64,000 nucleotides of DNA, taken from NCBI GenBank assembly GCA_040905865.1, contig JBBDQU010000074.1:124001-188000 (forward strand). The letters are read 5' to 3'. Positions 8,925 through 17,260 of this stretch are shown here, piece by piece. The notes beneath the pieces were generated by a model. The model saw nothing but the letters and a program-made list of their open reading frames with translations, had not been told where the DNA came from and ran no database searches. Made by a program: the position numbers and the translations under genes. The DNA is from Alphaproteobacteria bacterium (GTDB lineage: Bacteria > Pseudomonadota > Alphaproteobacteria > UBA8366 > GCA-2717185). How positions within the stretch are numbered: the first letter of the stretch is position 1; the number at the start of each line of letters is the position of its first letter.

Positions 8925-9917
8925 TCAACGATTCGGCTGCAGTACAAGCCGCTTCCCTGCCGTCCTGTCGCGCATCCGCGTCAGGGCATCCCGATACCGG
9001 TCGAGCGGAAAGGTTTCCGACGCCGCCGGAATCAGATTTCCGGATTCGTAAAGGCTGAAAAGTTCGGCAAAACAAACCGCCATTTGGTCCGGATCCCGTT
9101 TGCGATAATCGCTGACCTGTAATCCGCTGACCTCAATATTTTTCAATAAAAGATAATTGGCCCGGATTTCGGGAATGCGCCCCGCGGCGAACCCGACCAC
9201 AACCAGGCGACCCCGCCAGGCCAGGGCGCGGATTGCCGCATCGAAGATATCGCCACCCAGCGGATCGATGACGATATCGACGCCGTTGCCGTCATTGGCC
9301 GCATGGACCTGCGCGCGAAGATCATCGCGCAGGTTTTTTCGCGACAGGTCGATAGCCGCATCCGCACCGGCCCGCAGGACATCGTCCATCCGGTCCGGCG
9401 ACGATGCGCCGGCCAGCACACGCGCGCCCCAGGCGTTCGCGAGTTGCAGCGCGGCGTTGCCGACGGCGCCAGTGGCGCCAAGGACCAGAACACTCTCCCC
9501 GGGCCGGATCCTCGCGCGGTCCCGCAGGGCAAACCAGGCGGTATCGAATGCCAGCGCCATTGACGCCGCATCCGTGAACGACAGGGTATCGGGCAAATGC
9601 AGACACTGGTCCTGGGGAACCGCCACCAGTTCCGCATAACCGCCATGTTCCGCCATGGTCTGGACCCGGTCGCCCGGTCGGAACGCCGTCACGGCGCTGC
9701 CGACTGCCTCGATGACGCCGCAAGGCAATTTGCCCGGCGCAAAGGGCCTGTCCGGGAGAAACTGGTATTTCCCTTCCATCACCAGCAGGTCGACAAAATT
9801 GACGGCGACGGCGTGGATGCGCACCAGTACCTCGTCTGGTCCGGGCGCCGGGTCGGGCAATGTCCCCAGCGGCACATCGCCGGCATCGCCAAATTCATGA
9901 ATTACGACGGCGCGCAT
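8925..9917 (-). CDS. NADPH:quinone oxidoreductase family, zinc-independent medium-chain dehydrogenase
   Basis: The 330-residue protein belongs to the quinone-oxidoreductase branch of medium-chain dehydrogenases. It has an N-terminal GroES-like domain (PGPDEVLVRIHAVAVNFVD), then the Rossmann nucleotide-binding motif VLGATGAVGNAALQLA (about residues 145-160) and a C-terminal segment ending in GKRLVLQP. No structural or catalytic zinc cysteines are seen, so it should be Zn-independent and use NADPH to reduce quinones or enoyl substrates. The ATG follows the stop of the acyl-CoA synthetase by 9 nt with GGAG as ribosome site. This suggests the two act in one pathway, perhaps reducing an enoyl-CoA formed from the activated acid; that is inference. 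Confidence 0.9.
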   Translation of the reverse strand: MRAVVIHEFGDAGDVPLGTLPDPAPGPDEVLVRIHAVAVNFVDLLVMEGKYQFLPDRPFAPGKLPCGVIEAVGSAVTAFRPGDRVQTMAEHGGYAELVAVPQDQCLHLPDTLSFTDAASMALAFDTAWFALRDRARIRPGESVLVLGATGAVGNAALQLANAWGARVLAGASSPDRMDDVLRAGADAAIDLSRKNLRDDLRAQVHAANDGNGVDIVIDPLGGDIFDAAIRALAWRGRLVVVGFAAGRIPEIRANYLLLKNIEVSGLQVSDYRKRDPDQMAVCFAELFSLYESGNLIPAASETFPLDRYRDALTRMRDRTAGKRLVLQPNR

Positions 9918-9926
9918 GGCCGGCTC

Positions 9927-11603
9927 CTATCCCTCGATCGGACGCCGCCAGCGTATCGGAGCGGGCGATAACGCGCCCGATGCAATCCGCTCCACCAGCG
10001 TCCGTTTCAATATCTTGCCGCTCGCGGTCAACGGGATGTCGTCGAGCAGCAGCCAGTATTCGGGCATGTCATATCGCGACAGGCCCGAAGCGTCCAGATG
10101 CCGCAGCAGGTCATCCGCCGTTACCGTCGCGTTGTCATACAGCATGACCGCAAGGCAGACTTTTTCACCCAACCGTCCGTCGGCCACGGGAACAGCGGCG
10201 GCGCGGCGCACCGCGGCATGACCCATCGCCAGGTTTTCCAGCTTGCCCGGATAGATGTTGCGCCCGCCACGGATGATCAGTTCCTTCTTGCGGCCGGTCA
10301 CGCGGACATAACCGTTGTCGTCCATCCATCCCAGGTCCCCGGTCATGAACCATCCCGAGCTGTTGAAGCAGCATTCCGTCGCGGCCTGGTCATTGAAATA
10401 ACCGACCATCAGGCTGGCGCCACGGCCGCCGATCTGACCGACTTCCCCCGGCGCCGCTTCGCGTTCCGGATCGTTCCGCCGCCAGATCTTCAGTTCATAT
10501 CCGGGGGCCGCGCGCCCCGAACTACCCGTTACCAGCGCCGGATCGTCATCGGGTAGCGTGTAATTATGCGAGCCCGCCTCGGTCATGCCGTATCCGCTCT
10601 GCGGGCGGACACCGTATGCCAGTAACCGGTCGACGACATCGCCGGATGCCGCCGCGCCCGAAATCCGGAATCCTTTCAGATACGGCAGGCTCGGGTCTTT
10701 CCGGGCCCGCAATTCCGAAAGCAGATCGACCGCATGGGTCGGCACTCCGACCAGGAAACTGGCCCGGGTTTCCAGCAGGCGATCCAGCAGACTGGCCTGA
10801 CGGGGCAGGTCATGCACCACAAGCTCGGCCCCCGTCAGCAGGGCGTTTACCAGCGCCCCCAGCCCGAGATTGTGGCTGAGCGGGCTCATCGTATAGAGGA
10901 CCGAATCCGCGTCGAGCCCCCAGTCCGCGGTAAAAACACGGCAGTTCGCCAGTATCGTATTATCGCTGTGCATCACCCCCTTGGGCGCATCCGTCGTACC
11001 GGAAGTGAATGCGAGATAGACGACACCGTCCGGTTCGGAAACCCGTGCCGGATCCGCCACCCGGCCCGGCGCGGCATCCAGCATCCCGGCAAACGGCGCT
11101 GCCGGAGCCGGTTCATCAGCCAGCGGCGGCAGGATATAGGCATGGCACAGCGATTCAATGTCATCCGGCACCCAGGCCGCATGCGCGGACACCGAATCCA
11201 CGCCGTAGCCTTCCTGATAAATCAATGCGCTCGCGCGCATCCGGCGCAACAGGTTTCCAACATCCGCGACAGTATGGTCCCGGTGCAGGGACGGACACAG
11301 TACATAACCGTTGCGCGAACAGGCCAGCAGGGCGATGGCGACTTCAACCCGACCCGGCAACCACACCGCCACGCGCTGCCCGTGACACACGCCGCGCCGG
11401 TGAAGATCGGCCGCCAGTTCATCCGCCACCGCAACGAGATTCCGGTAGGTCATGCGCCGGTACCGGTCGCGGAATGCGGGCGCATCCGGGGTCCGCGCAG
11501 CATGTGCGCACGCCAGGTCGTAAATTGTATCGCCCCGCCAGAAACCGGCGTCATAGAATTCTCGCACCCGTTCCGGGTCGAGCAATGTCAGGATGGTGTT
11601 CAT
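9927..11603 (-). CDS. AMP-dependent acyl-CoA synthetase/ligase
   Basis: This is an ANL-superfamily adenylating enzyme of about 558 residues. It has the phosphate-binding loop FTSGTTDAPKGVMHS, the A5 motif YGMTEAGSH, the hinge-containing TGDLGWMDDNGYVRVTGRKK and the following RGGRNIYPGKLE. The C-terminal catalytic lysine region is present (ASGKILKRTLVE). It activates a carboxylic acid to acyl-AMP and then the CoA thioester; the N-terminal layout resembles cyclohexanecarboxylate-CoA and medium-chain ligases rather than acetyl-CoA synthetase. The start is uncertain between ATG 11603 and ATG 11627; neither has a good ribosome site. It is followed at 9 nt by the quinone-oxidoreductase gene. Confidence 0.9.
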   Translation of the reverse strand: MNTILTLLDPERVREFYDAGFWRGDTIYDLACAHAARTPDAPAFRDRYRRMTYRNLVAVADELAADLHRRGVCHGQRVAVWLPGRVEVAIALLACSRNGYVLCPSLHRDHTVADVGNLLRRMRASALIYQEGYGVDSVSAHAAWVPDDIESLCHAYILPPLADEPAPAAPFAGMLDAAPGRVADPARVSEPDGVVYLAFTSGTTDAPKGVMHSDNTILANCRVFTADWGLDADSVLYTMSPLSHNLGLGALVNALLTGAELVVHDLPRQASLLDRLLETRASFLVGVPTHAVDLLSELRARKDPSLPYLKGFRISGAAASGDVVDRLLAYGVRPQSGYGMTEAGSHNYTLPDDDPALVTGSSGRAAPGYELKIWRRNDPEREAAPGEVGQIGGRGASLMVGYFNDQAATECCFNSSGWFMTGDLGWMDDNGYVRVTGRKKELIIRGGRNIYPGKLENLAMGHAAVRRAAAVPVADGRLGEKVCLAVMLYDNATVTADDLLRHLDASGLSRYDMPEYWLLLDDIPLTASGKILKRTLVERIASGALSPAPIRWRRPIEG

Positions 11604-11688
11604 CAATCTTTCACAAACGTCGGGCATTCATGTACCGGTAACCGACTATCGCGGGCCGCGGGCCGAAGCTCAACCGTTTTGACCGGAA

Positions 11689-11749
11689 AGAGCACCTTCA
11701 CAGGTTTATATGGAACCTGTTGCGGTTCCAATTAAACCTGATGTGCTCT
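11689..11749. repeat. 61-nt perfect-armed palindromic element
   Basis: Three nested inverted arms are seen. AGAGCAC (11689-11695) pairs with GTGCTCT (11743-11749). CAGGTTTA (11701-11708) pairs with TAAACCTG (11733-11740). TGGAACC (11711-11717) pairs with GGTTCCA (11724-11730). The loop is TGTTGC. AGAGCA...TGCTCT termini with a GGAACC-type core resemble the interspersed palindromes common in alphaproteobacterial genomes, so it is probably one copy of a genome-wide repeat. No second copy was noticed in this window. It lies between the divergent acyl-CoA synthetase and MFS genes, 33 nt before the MFS start. Confidence 0.72.
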
Positions 11750-11781
11750 AAGTCTGGGTCGGTACTGAAGAGGTCAGTGTA

Positions 11782-13026
11782 ATGAATCTTGCCCCCATTG
11801 CCGCGCTGTTGCTCAGCGTTTTTATCCTTCTTGTCGGAAACGGGCTCCAGGGTACTGTTCTACCAATCCGGGCCGATATTGATGGATTCTCCGCGTTCGA
11901 AATTGGCGGCATCGGCGCTGCGTATTATCTCGGCTTCACGGTCGGATGTATCGCGGGACCTTACGCGATCAAGCGGGTCGGCCATATTCGCGCCTTTGCG
12001 GCGCTCGCCGCCATCGCCGCCGCCTCGACGATGCTGCACGCCCTCATCGTTTCACCTGTCCCCTGGTATGTCTTCCGGTGCCTGACCGGCGTTTGTTTCG
12101 CCGGCCTGTACATGATTATCGAAAGCTGGCTGAACGAACACAGCAGCAACGAAAACCGGGGCCTCGTGCTGTCAATTTACCAGGTCGTGAACCTGACGGC
12201 GATCACCGGCGGTCAGTTCCTGCTGAATGCCGCCAAACCCGCAGGGTTCGAACTCTTTGCAATTGTTACCGTGCTGATCGCCATAGGGCTGGTTCCCGTC
12301 GCGCTGACCACCGCGACCGCTCCGCGGCCGATCCAGCAGACCCGACTGCGGATTCGCTGGCTGTACAGCATTTCGCCTGTCGCCGTTCTGGGATGTATCG
12401 CGGTCGGCATGGCGAATGGCGCATTCTGGGGGCTCGCCCCCGTTTACGCGCGGCTGAACGGCCTTCCGGTTTCGGAAATCGCCTTTTTCATGGCCGTAAC
12501 CATCATCGGCGGCGCGATATTGCAGTTTCCGCTGGGGCGACTGTCGGATCACTATGACCGGCGTTACGTCCTGATTGCCGCCTGCCTGCTGTGCGCCCTG
12601 GCCGGGCTGGGGCTGGCGACGCTCAGTGGTTATTCGCACATCCTGATGCTCGCCCTGGCGTTTCTGTTCGGTGGCTTCGCCTTCCCCATCTATGCGCTGA
12701 GCATCGCCCACGCCAACGACCTGGTCGAACCGGGCGACCGGGTCGATGTCAGTAGCGGGTTGCTGCTGATTTTCGGCCTCGGCGCCGTGGTCGGACCGGT
12801 CATCGCATCGGCGATCATGGAAACGACCTCTTATCATGCGCTGTTCTATTTCACCGCGGCGGTTCACATTCTGACGGCAGGATTTGCCTATTACCGGACG
12901 ACCCGCAGCGATGCCCCGATAGCGGAGGAACGCGACAATTTCGTCCTGGTGAACGTTTCCTCGCCGGCCGTTTTCGCCATCGATCCACGGACGCCGGAAC
13001 CGCCGCCCGCGGATACGGATACGTAA
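11782..13026 (+). CDS. MFS transporter, YcaD-like
   Basis: The 414-residue protein has 12 predicted membrane segments. It shows the short-loop arrangement of YcaD-type MFS proteins: FRCLTGVCFAGLYMIIESWLNE near TM5 and QFPLGRLSDHYDRRYVLI in the second half, with the MFS basic loop (LSDHYDRR). A cytoplasmic tail of about 40 residues (ITTRSDAPIAEERDN onward) ends in acidic and proline residues. Substrate is unknown. ATG 11782 is preceded by GAAGAGGT. It is divergent from the acyl-CoA synthetase gene, with a large palindrome in the intergenic space, and is followed by a GC-rich hairpin. Confidence 0.88.
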   Translation: MNLAPIAALLLSVFILLVGNGLQGTVLPIRADIDGFSAFEIGGIGAAYYLGFTVGCIAGPYAIKRVGHIRAFAALAAIAAASTMLHALIVSPVPWYVFRCLTGVCFAGLYMIIESWLNEHSSNENRGLVLSIYQVVNLTAITGGQFLLNAAKPAGFELFAIVTVLIAIGLVPVALTTATAPRPIQQTRLRIRWLYSISPVAVLGCIAVGMANGAFWGLAPVYARLNGLPVSEIAFFMAVTIIGGAILQFPLGRLSDHYDRRYVLIAACLLCALAGLGLATLSGYSHILMLALAFLFGGFAFPIYALSIAHANDLVEPGDRVDVSSGLLLIFGLGAVVGPVIASAIMETTSYHALFYFTAAVHILTAGFAYYRTTRSDAPIAEERDNFVLVNVSSPAVFAIDPRTPEPPPADTDT

Positions 13027-13042
13027 ATCAAAAAAGTGCGCC

Positions 13043-13077
13043 CGGAGGGAGCGCCATTAACGCCGGCGCTCCCTCCG
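13043..13077 (-). terminator. GC-rich hairpin, 13-bp perfect stem, T-run on the minus-strand side
   Basis: CGGAGGGAGCGCC (13043-13055) pairs perfectly with GGCGCTCCCTCCG (13065-13077) around a 9-nt loop. Reading the minus strand, TTTTTT occurs 7 nt past the stem (13035-13030). It therefore looks like a terminator for transcription from the right, where the possible gene remnant lies. It may also serve the plus-strand MFS gene ending at 13026, but no T-run follows on that side. Confidence 0.55.
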
Positions 13078-13079
13078 TT

Positions 13080-13310
13080 CAAATTCAGGACGAACATGCG
13101 TCGCGGATTGCCGTCGTCGAATTCCTCTGCCGCCTCGTCGATATAGTTCATGGTGAAGGCGGAGATAAAGTCGCGCCGGCATCCCGGAGCCAACCGCGTC
13201 GGCATTGCCGGCAAAATGACCACCATTTGGATTCTGCACCAGCGGGACCGTGGTACAGCTTGCACGATAAGGTTTCTCCCCTCATTTCAATCAGATAACG
13301 GGTAACCGGC
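13080..13310 (-). pseudogene. Possible frameshifted gene remnant
   Basis: The 430 bases between the MFS gene and metY contain no intact gene. Two adjacent minus-strand frames nevertheless look protein-like. The upstream one reads CTTVPLVQNPNGGHFAGNAD and continues DAVGSGMPAR. After a one-base shift near 13170 the second reads DFISAFTMNYIDEAAEEFDD and continues GNPRRMFVLN. A stop and then the 13-bp terminator hairpin follow. That order (protein-like ending, then terminator) suggests the 3' part of a decayed or frameshifted gene. I do not recognise the family. The remaining sequence (13311-13398) holds only a weak hairpin at 13300-13333. Confidence 0.3.
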
Positions 13311-13398
13311 AATTCCCAGCGGCCCGGCTACCCGACAGACCGGGGAAACTGTACTTCCGGTATGGTTTTCGGGACAGGCAAGATGCCATGACAGCGTA

Positions 13399-13427
13399 TT
13401 GCCATTACCGGTCCCAGGACGGATAGT
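13399..13427 (+). promoter_or_regulatory. Candidate sigma-70 promoter of metY
   Basis: TTGCCA (13399-13404) and GATAGT (13422-13427) are separated by 17 nt, matching 5/6 and 4/6 of the consensus hexamers. The start of transcription would fall about 23 nt before the metY ATG, leaving room only for the GGGGGAAA ribosome site. No SAM-II-like leader is evident. Confidence 0.42.
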
Positions 13428-13456
13428 GTTCGAAAGCGAAAGGCACGGGGGAAATC

Positions 13457-14746
13457 ATGACCGATAGCAAGCATCCGGAAACAATCGTGCTGCATGCGGG
13501 GTACCGCAGCGACCCGGCAACAGGCGCCGTTGCTGTGCCAATCTATCAGACGACCTCGTTCCAGTTTCAGGATACAGGACATGCAAGTCGCCTGTTTGCC
13601 CTGCAGGAACTGGGCAACATCTACACACGAATCATGAACCCAACACAGGACGCGCTGGAACAACGCATCGTCGCGCTGGAAGGCGGCGTCGCCGCCCTTG
13701 CGGTTGCGTCGGGCCAGGCGGCCTCGGCCCTGGCGGTGCAAAACCTGGCCTGGGCCGGTGACAATATCGTCAGCTCCACCGACCTGTATGGCGGGACCTG
13801 GAACCTGTTCGCCAATACGCTGAAACAGCAGGGTATCGAAGTACGCTTCGTCGATCCTGCCGATCCGGAAAATTTCCGCCGCGCGACCGATGACCGGACC
13901 CGCGCCTATTACGCGGAAACCCTGCCGAACCCAAAGCTGAAGGTGTTCCCGATCAGGGAAGTCGCCGATATCGGCCGGCCGCTGGGCATTCCGCTGATCA
14001 TGGACAACACCGCCGCGCCGGTCATCTGCCGGCCTTTCGACCATGGCGCCGCGATCAACGTTTATTCGCTGACCAAATACATCGGCGGACACGGCACCTC
14101 CATCGGCGGCATCATCGTCGACAGCGGCGCCTTCGACTGGGAAGCGGTGCCGGAACGTCAGCCGGCGCTGAACACGCCGGATAACAGCTATCACGGTGCG
14201 GTCTGGACCGAGGCGGTCAAGCCGCTGGGCCCGATTGCCTATATCATCCGGGCGCGCGTCGCCCTGCTGCGCGATCTAGGCCCCGCCATCAGCCCGCAGA
14301 ATGCCTTCCACTTCATTCAGGGACTGGAAACCCTGCCGCTTCGCATGCGCGAACACTGCCGCAATGCAGTGGCGGTCGCGGAATATCTCGGCAAGCATGC
14401 CAGGGTCACGAAAGTCATCCATCCGGGCAACCAGACCGGTGAAGACAGACGGCGCGCCGATACCTACCTCAAAGGCGGGCTGGGCGGGCTGGTCGGTTTC
14501 GAACTGGCCGGCGGCAAGGAAGCCGGGCAGGCCTTCATCGAGGCGTTGAAGATGTTCTATCATGTCGCCAATATCGGCGACGCGCGAAGCCTCGCAATCC
14601 ATCCCGCATCGACGACGCATTCCCAGCTTACAGCCGATGAACAGATCGCCACCGGCGTTACCGATGGCTATGTCCGCCTGTCGATCGGTATCGAGCATAT
14701 CGATGACATCCTGGCCGATCTGGATCAGGCGCTCGCGACTGTCTGA
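13457..14746 (+). CDS. metY: O-acetylhomoserine (thiol)-lyase / O-acetylserine sulfhydrylase
   Basis: The 429-residue PLP enzyme of the Cys/Met-metabolism family (length typical of the large MetY subgroup) makes homocysteine from O-acetylhomoserine and sulfide. The Schiff-base lysine is K207 in SLTKYIGGHGTSIGG. The N-terminus HAGYRSDPATGAVAVPIYQT and the C-terminal VRLSIGIEHIDDILADL are characteristic. Active-site tyrosine and arginine fall in NIYTRIMNPTQDALEQR. The start ATG 13457 follows GGGGGAAATC. It stands alone on the plus strand, with an MFS gene 76 nt downstream. The sister gene metX is not in the window, so sulfhydrylation of O-acetylserine cannot be excluded. Confidence 0.92.
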   Translation: MTDSKHPETIVLHAGYRSDPATGAVAVPIYQTTSFQFQDTGHASRLFALQELGNIYTRIMNPTQDALEQRIVALEGGVAALAVASGQAASALAVQNLAWAGDNIVSSTDLYGGTWNLFANTLKQQGIEVRFVDPADPENFRRATDDRTRAYYAETLPNPKLKVFPIREVADIGRPLGIPLIMDNTAAPVICRPFDHGAAINVYSLTKYIGGHGTSIGGIIVDSGAFDWEAVPERQPALNTPDNSYHGAVWTEAVKPLGPIAYIIRARVALLRDLGPAISPQNAFHFIQGLETLPLRMREHCRNAVAVAEYLGKHARVTKVIHPGNQTGEDRRRADTYLKGGLGGLVGFELAGGKEAGQAFIEALKMFYHVANIGDARSLAIHPASTTHSQLTADEQIATGVTDGYVRLSIGIEHIDDILADLDQALATV

Positions 14747-14792
14747 CCCGGACCGGACGGACAAGATGCAAATCGGCACAGCTTCCGCTGTT

Positions 14793-14818
14793 CAGCCGCG
14801 TCATATTTGACGCGGTTG
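14793..14818 (+). promoter_or_regulatory. Hairpin abutting the start codon of the MFS gene at 14823
   Basis: CCGCGTCA (14796-14803) and TGACGCGG (14808-14815) form a perfect 8-bp stem with a TATT loop. It extends by two pairs and a wobble to 14793-14818 and ends 4 nt before the ATG at 14823. It occupies the whole ribosome-binding region, where no Shine-Dalgarno sequence is visible. It could be a metY terminator without a T-run, a palindromic operator, or a translation-blocking stem. Confidence 0.45.
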
Positions 14819-14822
14819 TAGC

Positions 14823-16040
14823 ATGCTTGCCGCGTTCAGGGTCCGCAGTTACCGGTTTCAGTGGCCCGCCGACCTGGCAGCCTCCTGGGCGTTTGAAATG
14901 GAGACGCTGATCCTCGGCTGGTTCATCCTGGTCGAAACGGGATCAGTGAAGCTGCTCGCGGTCATGGCCGCACTGGCCTATCTGGGTACTCTTATCGCGC
15001 CGCTGTTCGGCGTGATCGGCGACCGCTACGGGCACAAGAACGTCTACTGCGCTGTACGCGCTTCCTATGCGGTGCTCGCCGGTACGATGATGGCCTTCGG
15101 CCTTTCCGGTAACCTCACCCCCACGGTGGTCTTCGTCATCGTCACGCTGATGGGGATCATCCGGCCCTCCGATATCTCGCTGCGCAACGTGCTGATCGGC
15201 AACACCATCCCGCCAGCCAATTTTGGCGGTGCGCTGGGCCTGTCGCGCGCGACGCAGGATTCGGCACGGATCATCGGCGCACTGGTTGGCGCCGGACTGT
15301 TTACCGCGCTGGGCATCGGTTACACCTATGTCGTCATTACCGGCTTTTATGCTGCCAGCCTGTGCTTCACCTTCGGCATCTCGCGGCAGCTCGAGCCCGG
15401 CGCCGAGCCGGTCGCTCCGGTGGCGCAGGGGACGCCCGTATCGCCATGGCGGGACCTGAAAGACGGGCTTGCCTATGTCTGGCGCACGCCAGGCGTGCTG
15501 GCGATCATGTGGCTCGCCTTTTTCATCAATTTCACCGCCGTGCCGCTGACCTCCAACATGCTGCCCTATGTGGCCAAGGAACTGTTCCACCTGGACGCAA
15601 CAGGGCTGGGACTCCTGGTCGCGTGCTACGCGGGCGGCGCGCTGACCGGATCGCTGTTGATGTCGTGGATCGGCCCGCTGCGCCGACCGGGCCGGTTCTG
15701 CGTGCAGAGCGCCATCGTCTGGTACGGAGTGCTGCTCCTGTTCGGCCAGACCGACGGTTCCATCGCCGGAAGCGTGATGCTGTACGCCGTCGGCATGGGT
15801 CACAGCATCTTCATGATTTCTCTCGCCGTGACCCTCCTCAACGGGCTCGATTCCCGTTTCCGTGGCCGCGCGATGGGCGTGCGGACGCTGGCGGTATACG
15901 GGCTGCCCCTGGGACTGACGCTGGCGGGGTGGCTGATCGACGCATACGGCTATCACGCAACCCTGGCGCTGTATTGCGGCAGCGGCGTGACCGTTACCAT
16001 ACTGACCGCCATCAAGTTCCGTCACGTGCTGTGGCGCTAG
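14823..16040 (+). CDS. MFS transporter, EntS/MFS_3-like
   Basis: The 405-residue membrane protein has about 11-12 hydrophobic segments. Its N-terminus (FRVRSYRFQWPADLAASWAF) and the pattern GDRYGHKNVY after TM2 are typical of the EntS/MFS_3 branch of the major facilitator superfamily, which includes siderophore and drug exporters. A mid-protein loop, GAEPVAPVAQGTPVSPWRDL, separates two six-helix bundles. The only in-frame start after the upstream stop is ATG 14823, which lacks a ribosome site and directly follows a hairpin. It lies 76 nt downstream of metY on the same strand. Substrate is unknown. Confidence 0.85.
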   Translation: MLAAFRVRSYRFQWPADLAASWAFEMETLILGWFILVETGSVKLLAVMAALAYLGTLIAPLFGVIGDRYGHKNVYCAVRASYAVLAGTMMAFGLSGNLTPTVVFVIVTLMGIIRPSDISLRNVLIGNTIPPANFGGALGLSRATQDSARIIGALVGAGLFTALGIGYTYVVITGFYAASLCFTFGISRQLEPGAEPVAPVAQGTPVSPWRDLKDGLAYVWRTPGVLAIMWLAFFINFTAVPLTSNMLPYVAKELFHLDATGLGLLVACYAGGALTGSLLMSWIGPLRRPGRFCVQSAIVWYGVLLLFGQTDGSIAGSVMLYAVGMGHSIFMISLAVTLLNGLDSRFRGRAMGVRTLAVYGLPLGLTLAGWLIDAYGYHATLALYCGSGVTVTILTAIKFRHVLWR

Positions 16041-16119
16041 GAATCCGCCGCGCCGGCTCCCTTGTCATGGTTGTTTCATGTCGTGAGGATGTGTCCATAA
16101 GCAGTGTATCACCCCGGGA

Positions 16120-16148
16120 TTGACATCGATGAGCGTTTAGGGCGTCAT
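16120..16148 (+). promoter_or_regulatory. Candidate promoter of the tct operon
   Basis: A perfect TTGACA at 16120-16125 is followed after 17 nt by CGTCAT (16143-16148), a poor -10 element (3/6). The candidate lies 91 nt upstream of the tctC-like start within the 198-nt intergenic region. The weak -10 could mean an activated promoter. Support is the -35 match and position only. Confidence 0.28.
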
Positions 16149-16238
16149 TCGATCCTGTTATCCGGGAAGGCATGGAGGCCAAGCCTGCCGGGTTCCGCTT
16201 GTGCCGAACAGCACTTTCCATTCAACCGGGAGAGACGA

Positions 16239-17216
16239 ATGACGAACAAATCAATACGCCCGCTTGGTAAACTTGCCCTGGCCGCAGTTGCCCTGTCGGT
16301 TGTTACGCTTGCGCCGGCGCAAGCCGCCTGGCCGGAAAAACCGATCACCATCATCGTCCCCTTCGGGGCCGGTGGCGTGACCGACATCACCGCCCGCACC
16401 TTCCAAAAAGCCGCAGCCGACAACAACCTGTTGCCGCAGCCGATGGCCGTCCTGAACATCACCGGCGGGACCGGCGGCTCGGTCGGTTCAAACCGCGCGA
16501 AGTCATCGGCTCCGGATGGGCACACCTTCCTGCTGCTCCACCTTGCGCTGATGTCGGCGGAAGCGTCCGGCCAATCCCAGGTCAGTTACCGCGACTTCGA
16601 GGCGGTTGCCGGCACGACAAATTCCTGCATGGCGTCCATCGTCCCGCAGGAAGCGAAGTGGCAGACTTTCAAGGAACTGATGGACGAGGCGAAGGCAAAG
16701 CCGAACACCATTCCCTTCGCGACCAATCTCGGCTCCGTGTTCCACATGACGACGCTGATCATGGAAAATTCCGACCCGGGCGCAAAGTTCCGCCTCGTGC
16801 AGGTTGGCGGCGAGGCGAATGCGATCTCGTCGCTGAAAGGCGGGCACACGGCAGCCGGGTTGCTGAGCGTGGGGTCCTACCTGCGCTACAAAGAAGAAGG
16901 CTTCCGGCTTCTCGCCGTACTGGCCCCGGAACGCCAGCCGGGCGTCATGGACCATCCGACGGCGAAGGAACAAGGCTACGACGCGTCGCTCTGCATCGAG
17001 CATTGGTGGTTCGCGCCCAAGGGAACGCCAAAGGAAGCCATGGACGGCATGGCGGCGATGCTGAAGAAGGCAATGGAAACGGATTACATCAAGAAGGCGC
17101 TTTTTGAGGACCGCGGCATGGCCCTGACCTATGACACCGGGCCGGGCTTCGCCAAGAAACTTGATGCAACCTATGAATGGATCGCACCGCTGGCGAAAAG
17201 CGTGGCGAAGAAGTAA
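16239..17216 (+). CDS. tctC: Tripartite tricarboxylate transporter substrate-binding protein (Bug/TctC family)
   Basis: The 325-residue periplasmic binding protein has a signal peptide (KSIRPLGKLALAAVAL region, cleavage expected after APAQA near residue 28). The mature start AWPEKPITIIVPFGAGGVTD is the signature of Bug/TctC receptors: beta1, then the PFGAGG ligand loop. The second family segment TGGTGGSVG lies near residue 80. It captures a carboxylate, often citrate or another di/tricarboxylate, and delivers it to TctAB encoded downstream. ATG 16239 has GGGAGAGA 6 nt upstream; in-frame codons further upstream add an unrelated basic leader. A hairpin follows the gene. Confidence 0.92.
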   Translation: MTNKSIRPLGKLALAAVALSVVTLAPAQAAWPEKPITIIVPFGAGGVTDITARTFQKAAADNNLLPQPMAVLNITGGTGGSVGSNRAKSSAPDGHTFLLLHLALMSAEASGQSQVSYRDFEAVAGTTNSCMASIVPQEAKWQTFKELMDEAKAKPNTIPFATNLGSVFHMTTLIMENSDPGAKFRLVQVGGEANAISSLKGGHTAAGLLSVGSYLRYKEEGFRLLAVLAPERQPGVMDHPTAKEQGYDASLCIEHWWFAPKGTPKEAMDGMAAMLKKAMETDYIKKALFEDRGMALTYDTGPGFAKKLDATYEWIAPLAKSVAKK

Positions 17217-17230
17217 ATCCACCCAGGGCG

Positions 17231-17260
17231 ACGGGCGCGGCTGGCATATGCCGCGCCCGT
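17231..17260 (+). terminator. Intercistronic GC-rich hairpin between tctC and tctB
   Basis: ACGGGCGCGGC (17231-17241) pairs perfectly (11 bp) with GCCGCGCCCGT (17250-17260) across an 8-nt loop. It is followed by TTTCGG rather than a long T-run. Such stems after binding-protein genes often stabilise the upstream message or partly terminate transcription, giving more receptor than permease. It is not a strong terminator by sequence. Confidence 0.5.

Noticed and set aside
13266-13456. SAM-II riboswitch upstream of metY
   Set aside because: No conserved SAM-II pseudoknot core is readable, and a promoter candidate 30 nt before the gene leaves too little leader for it.
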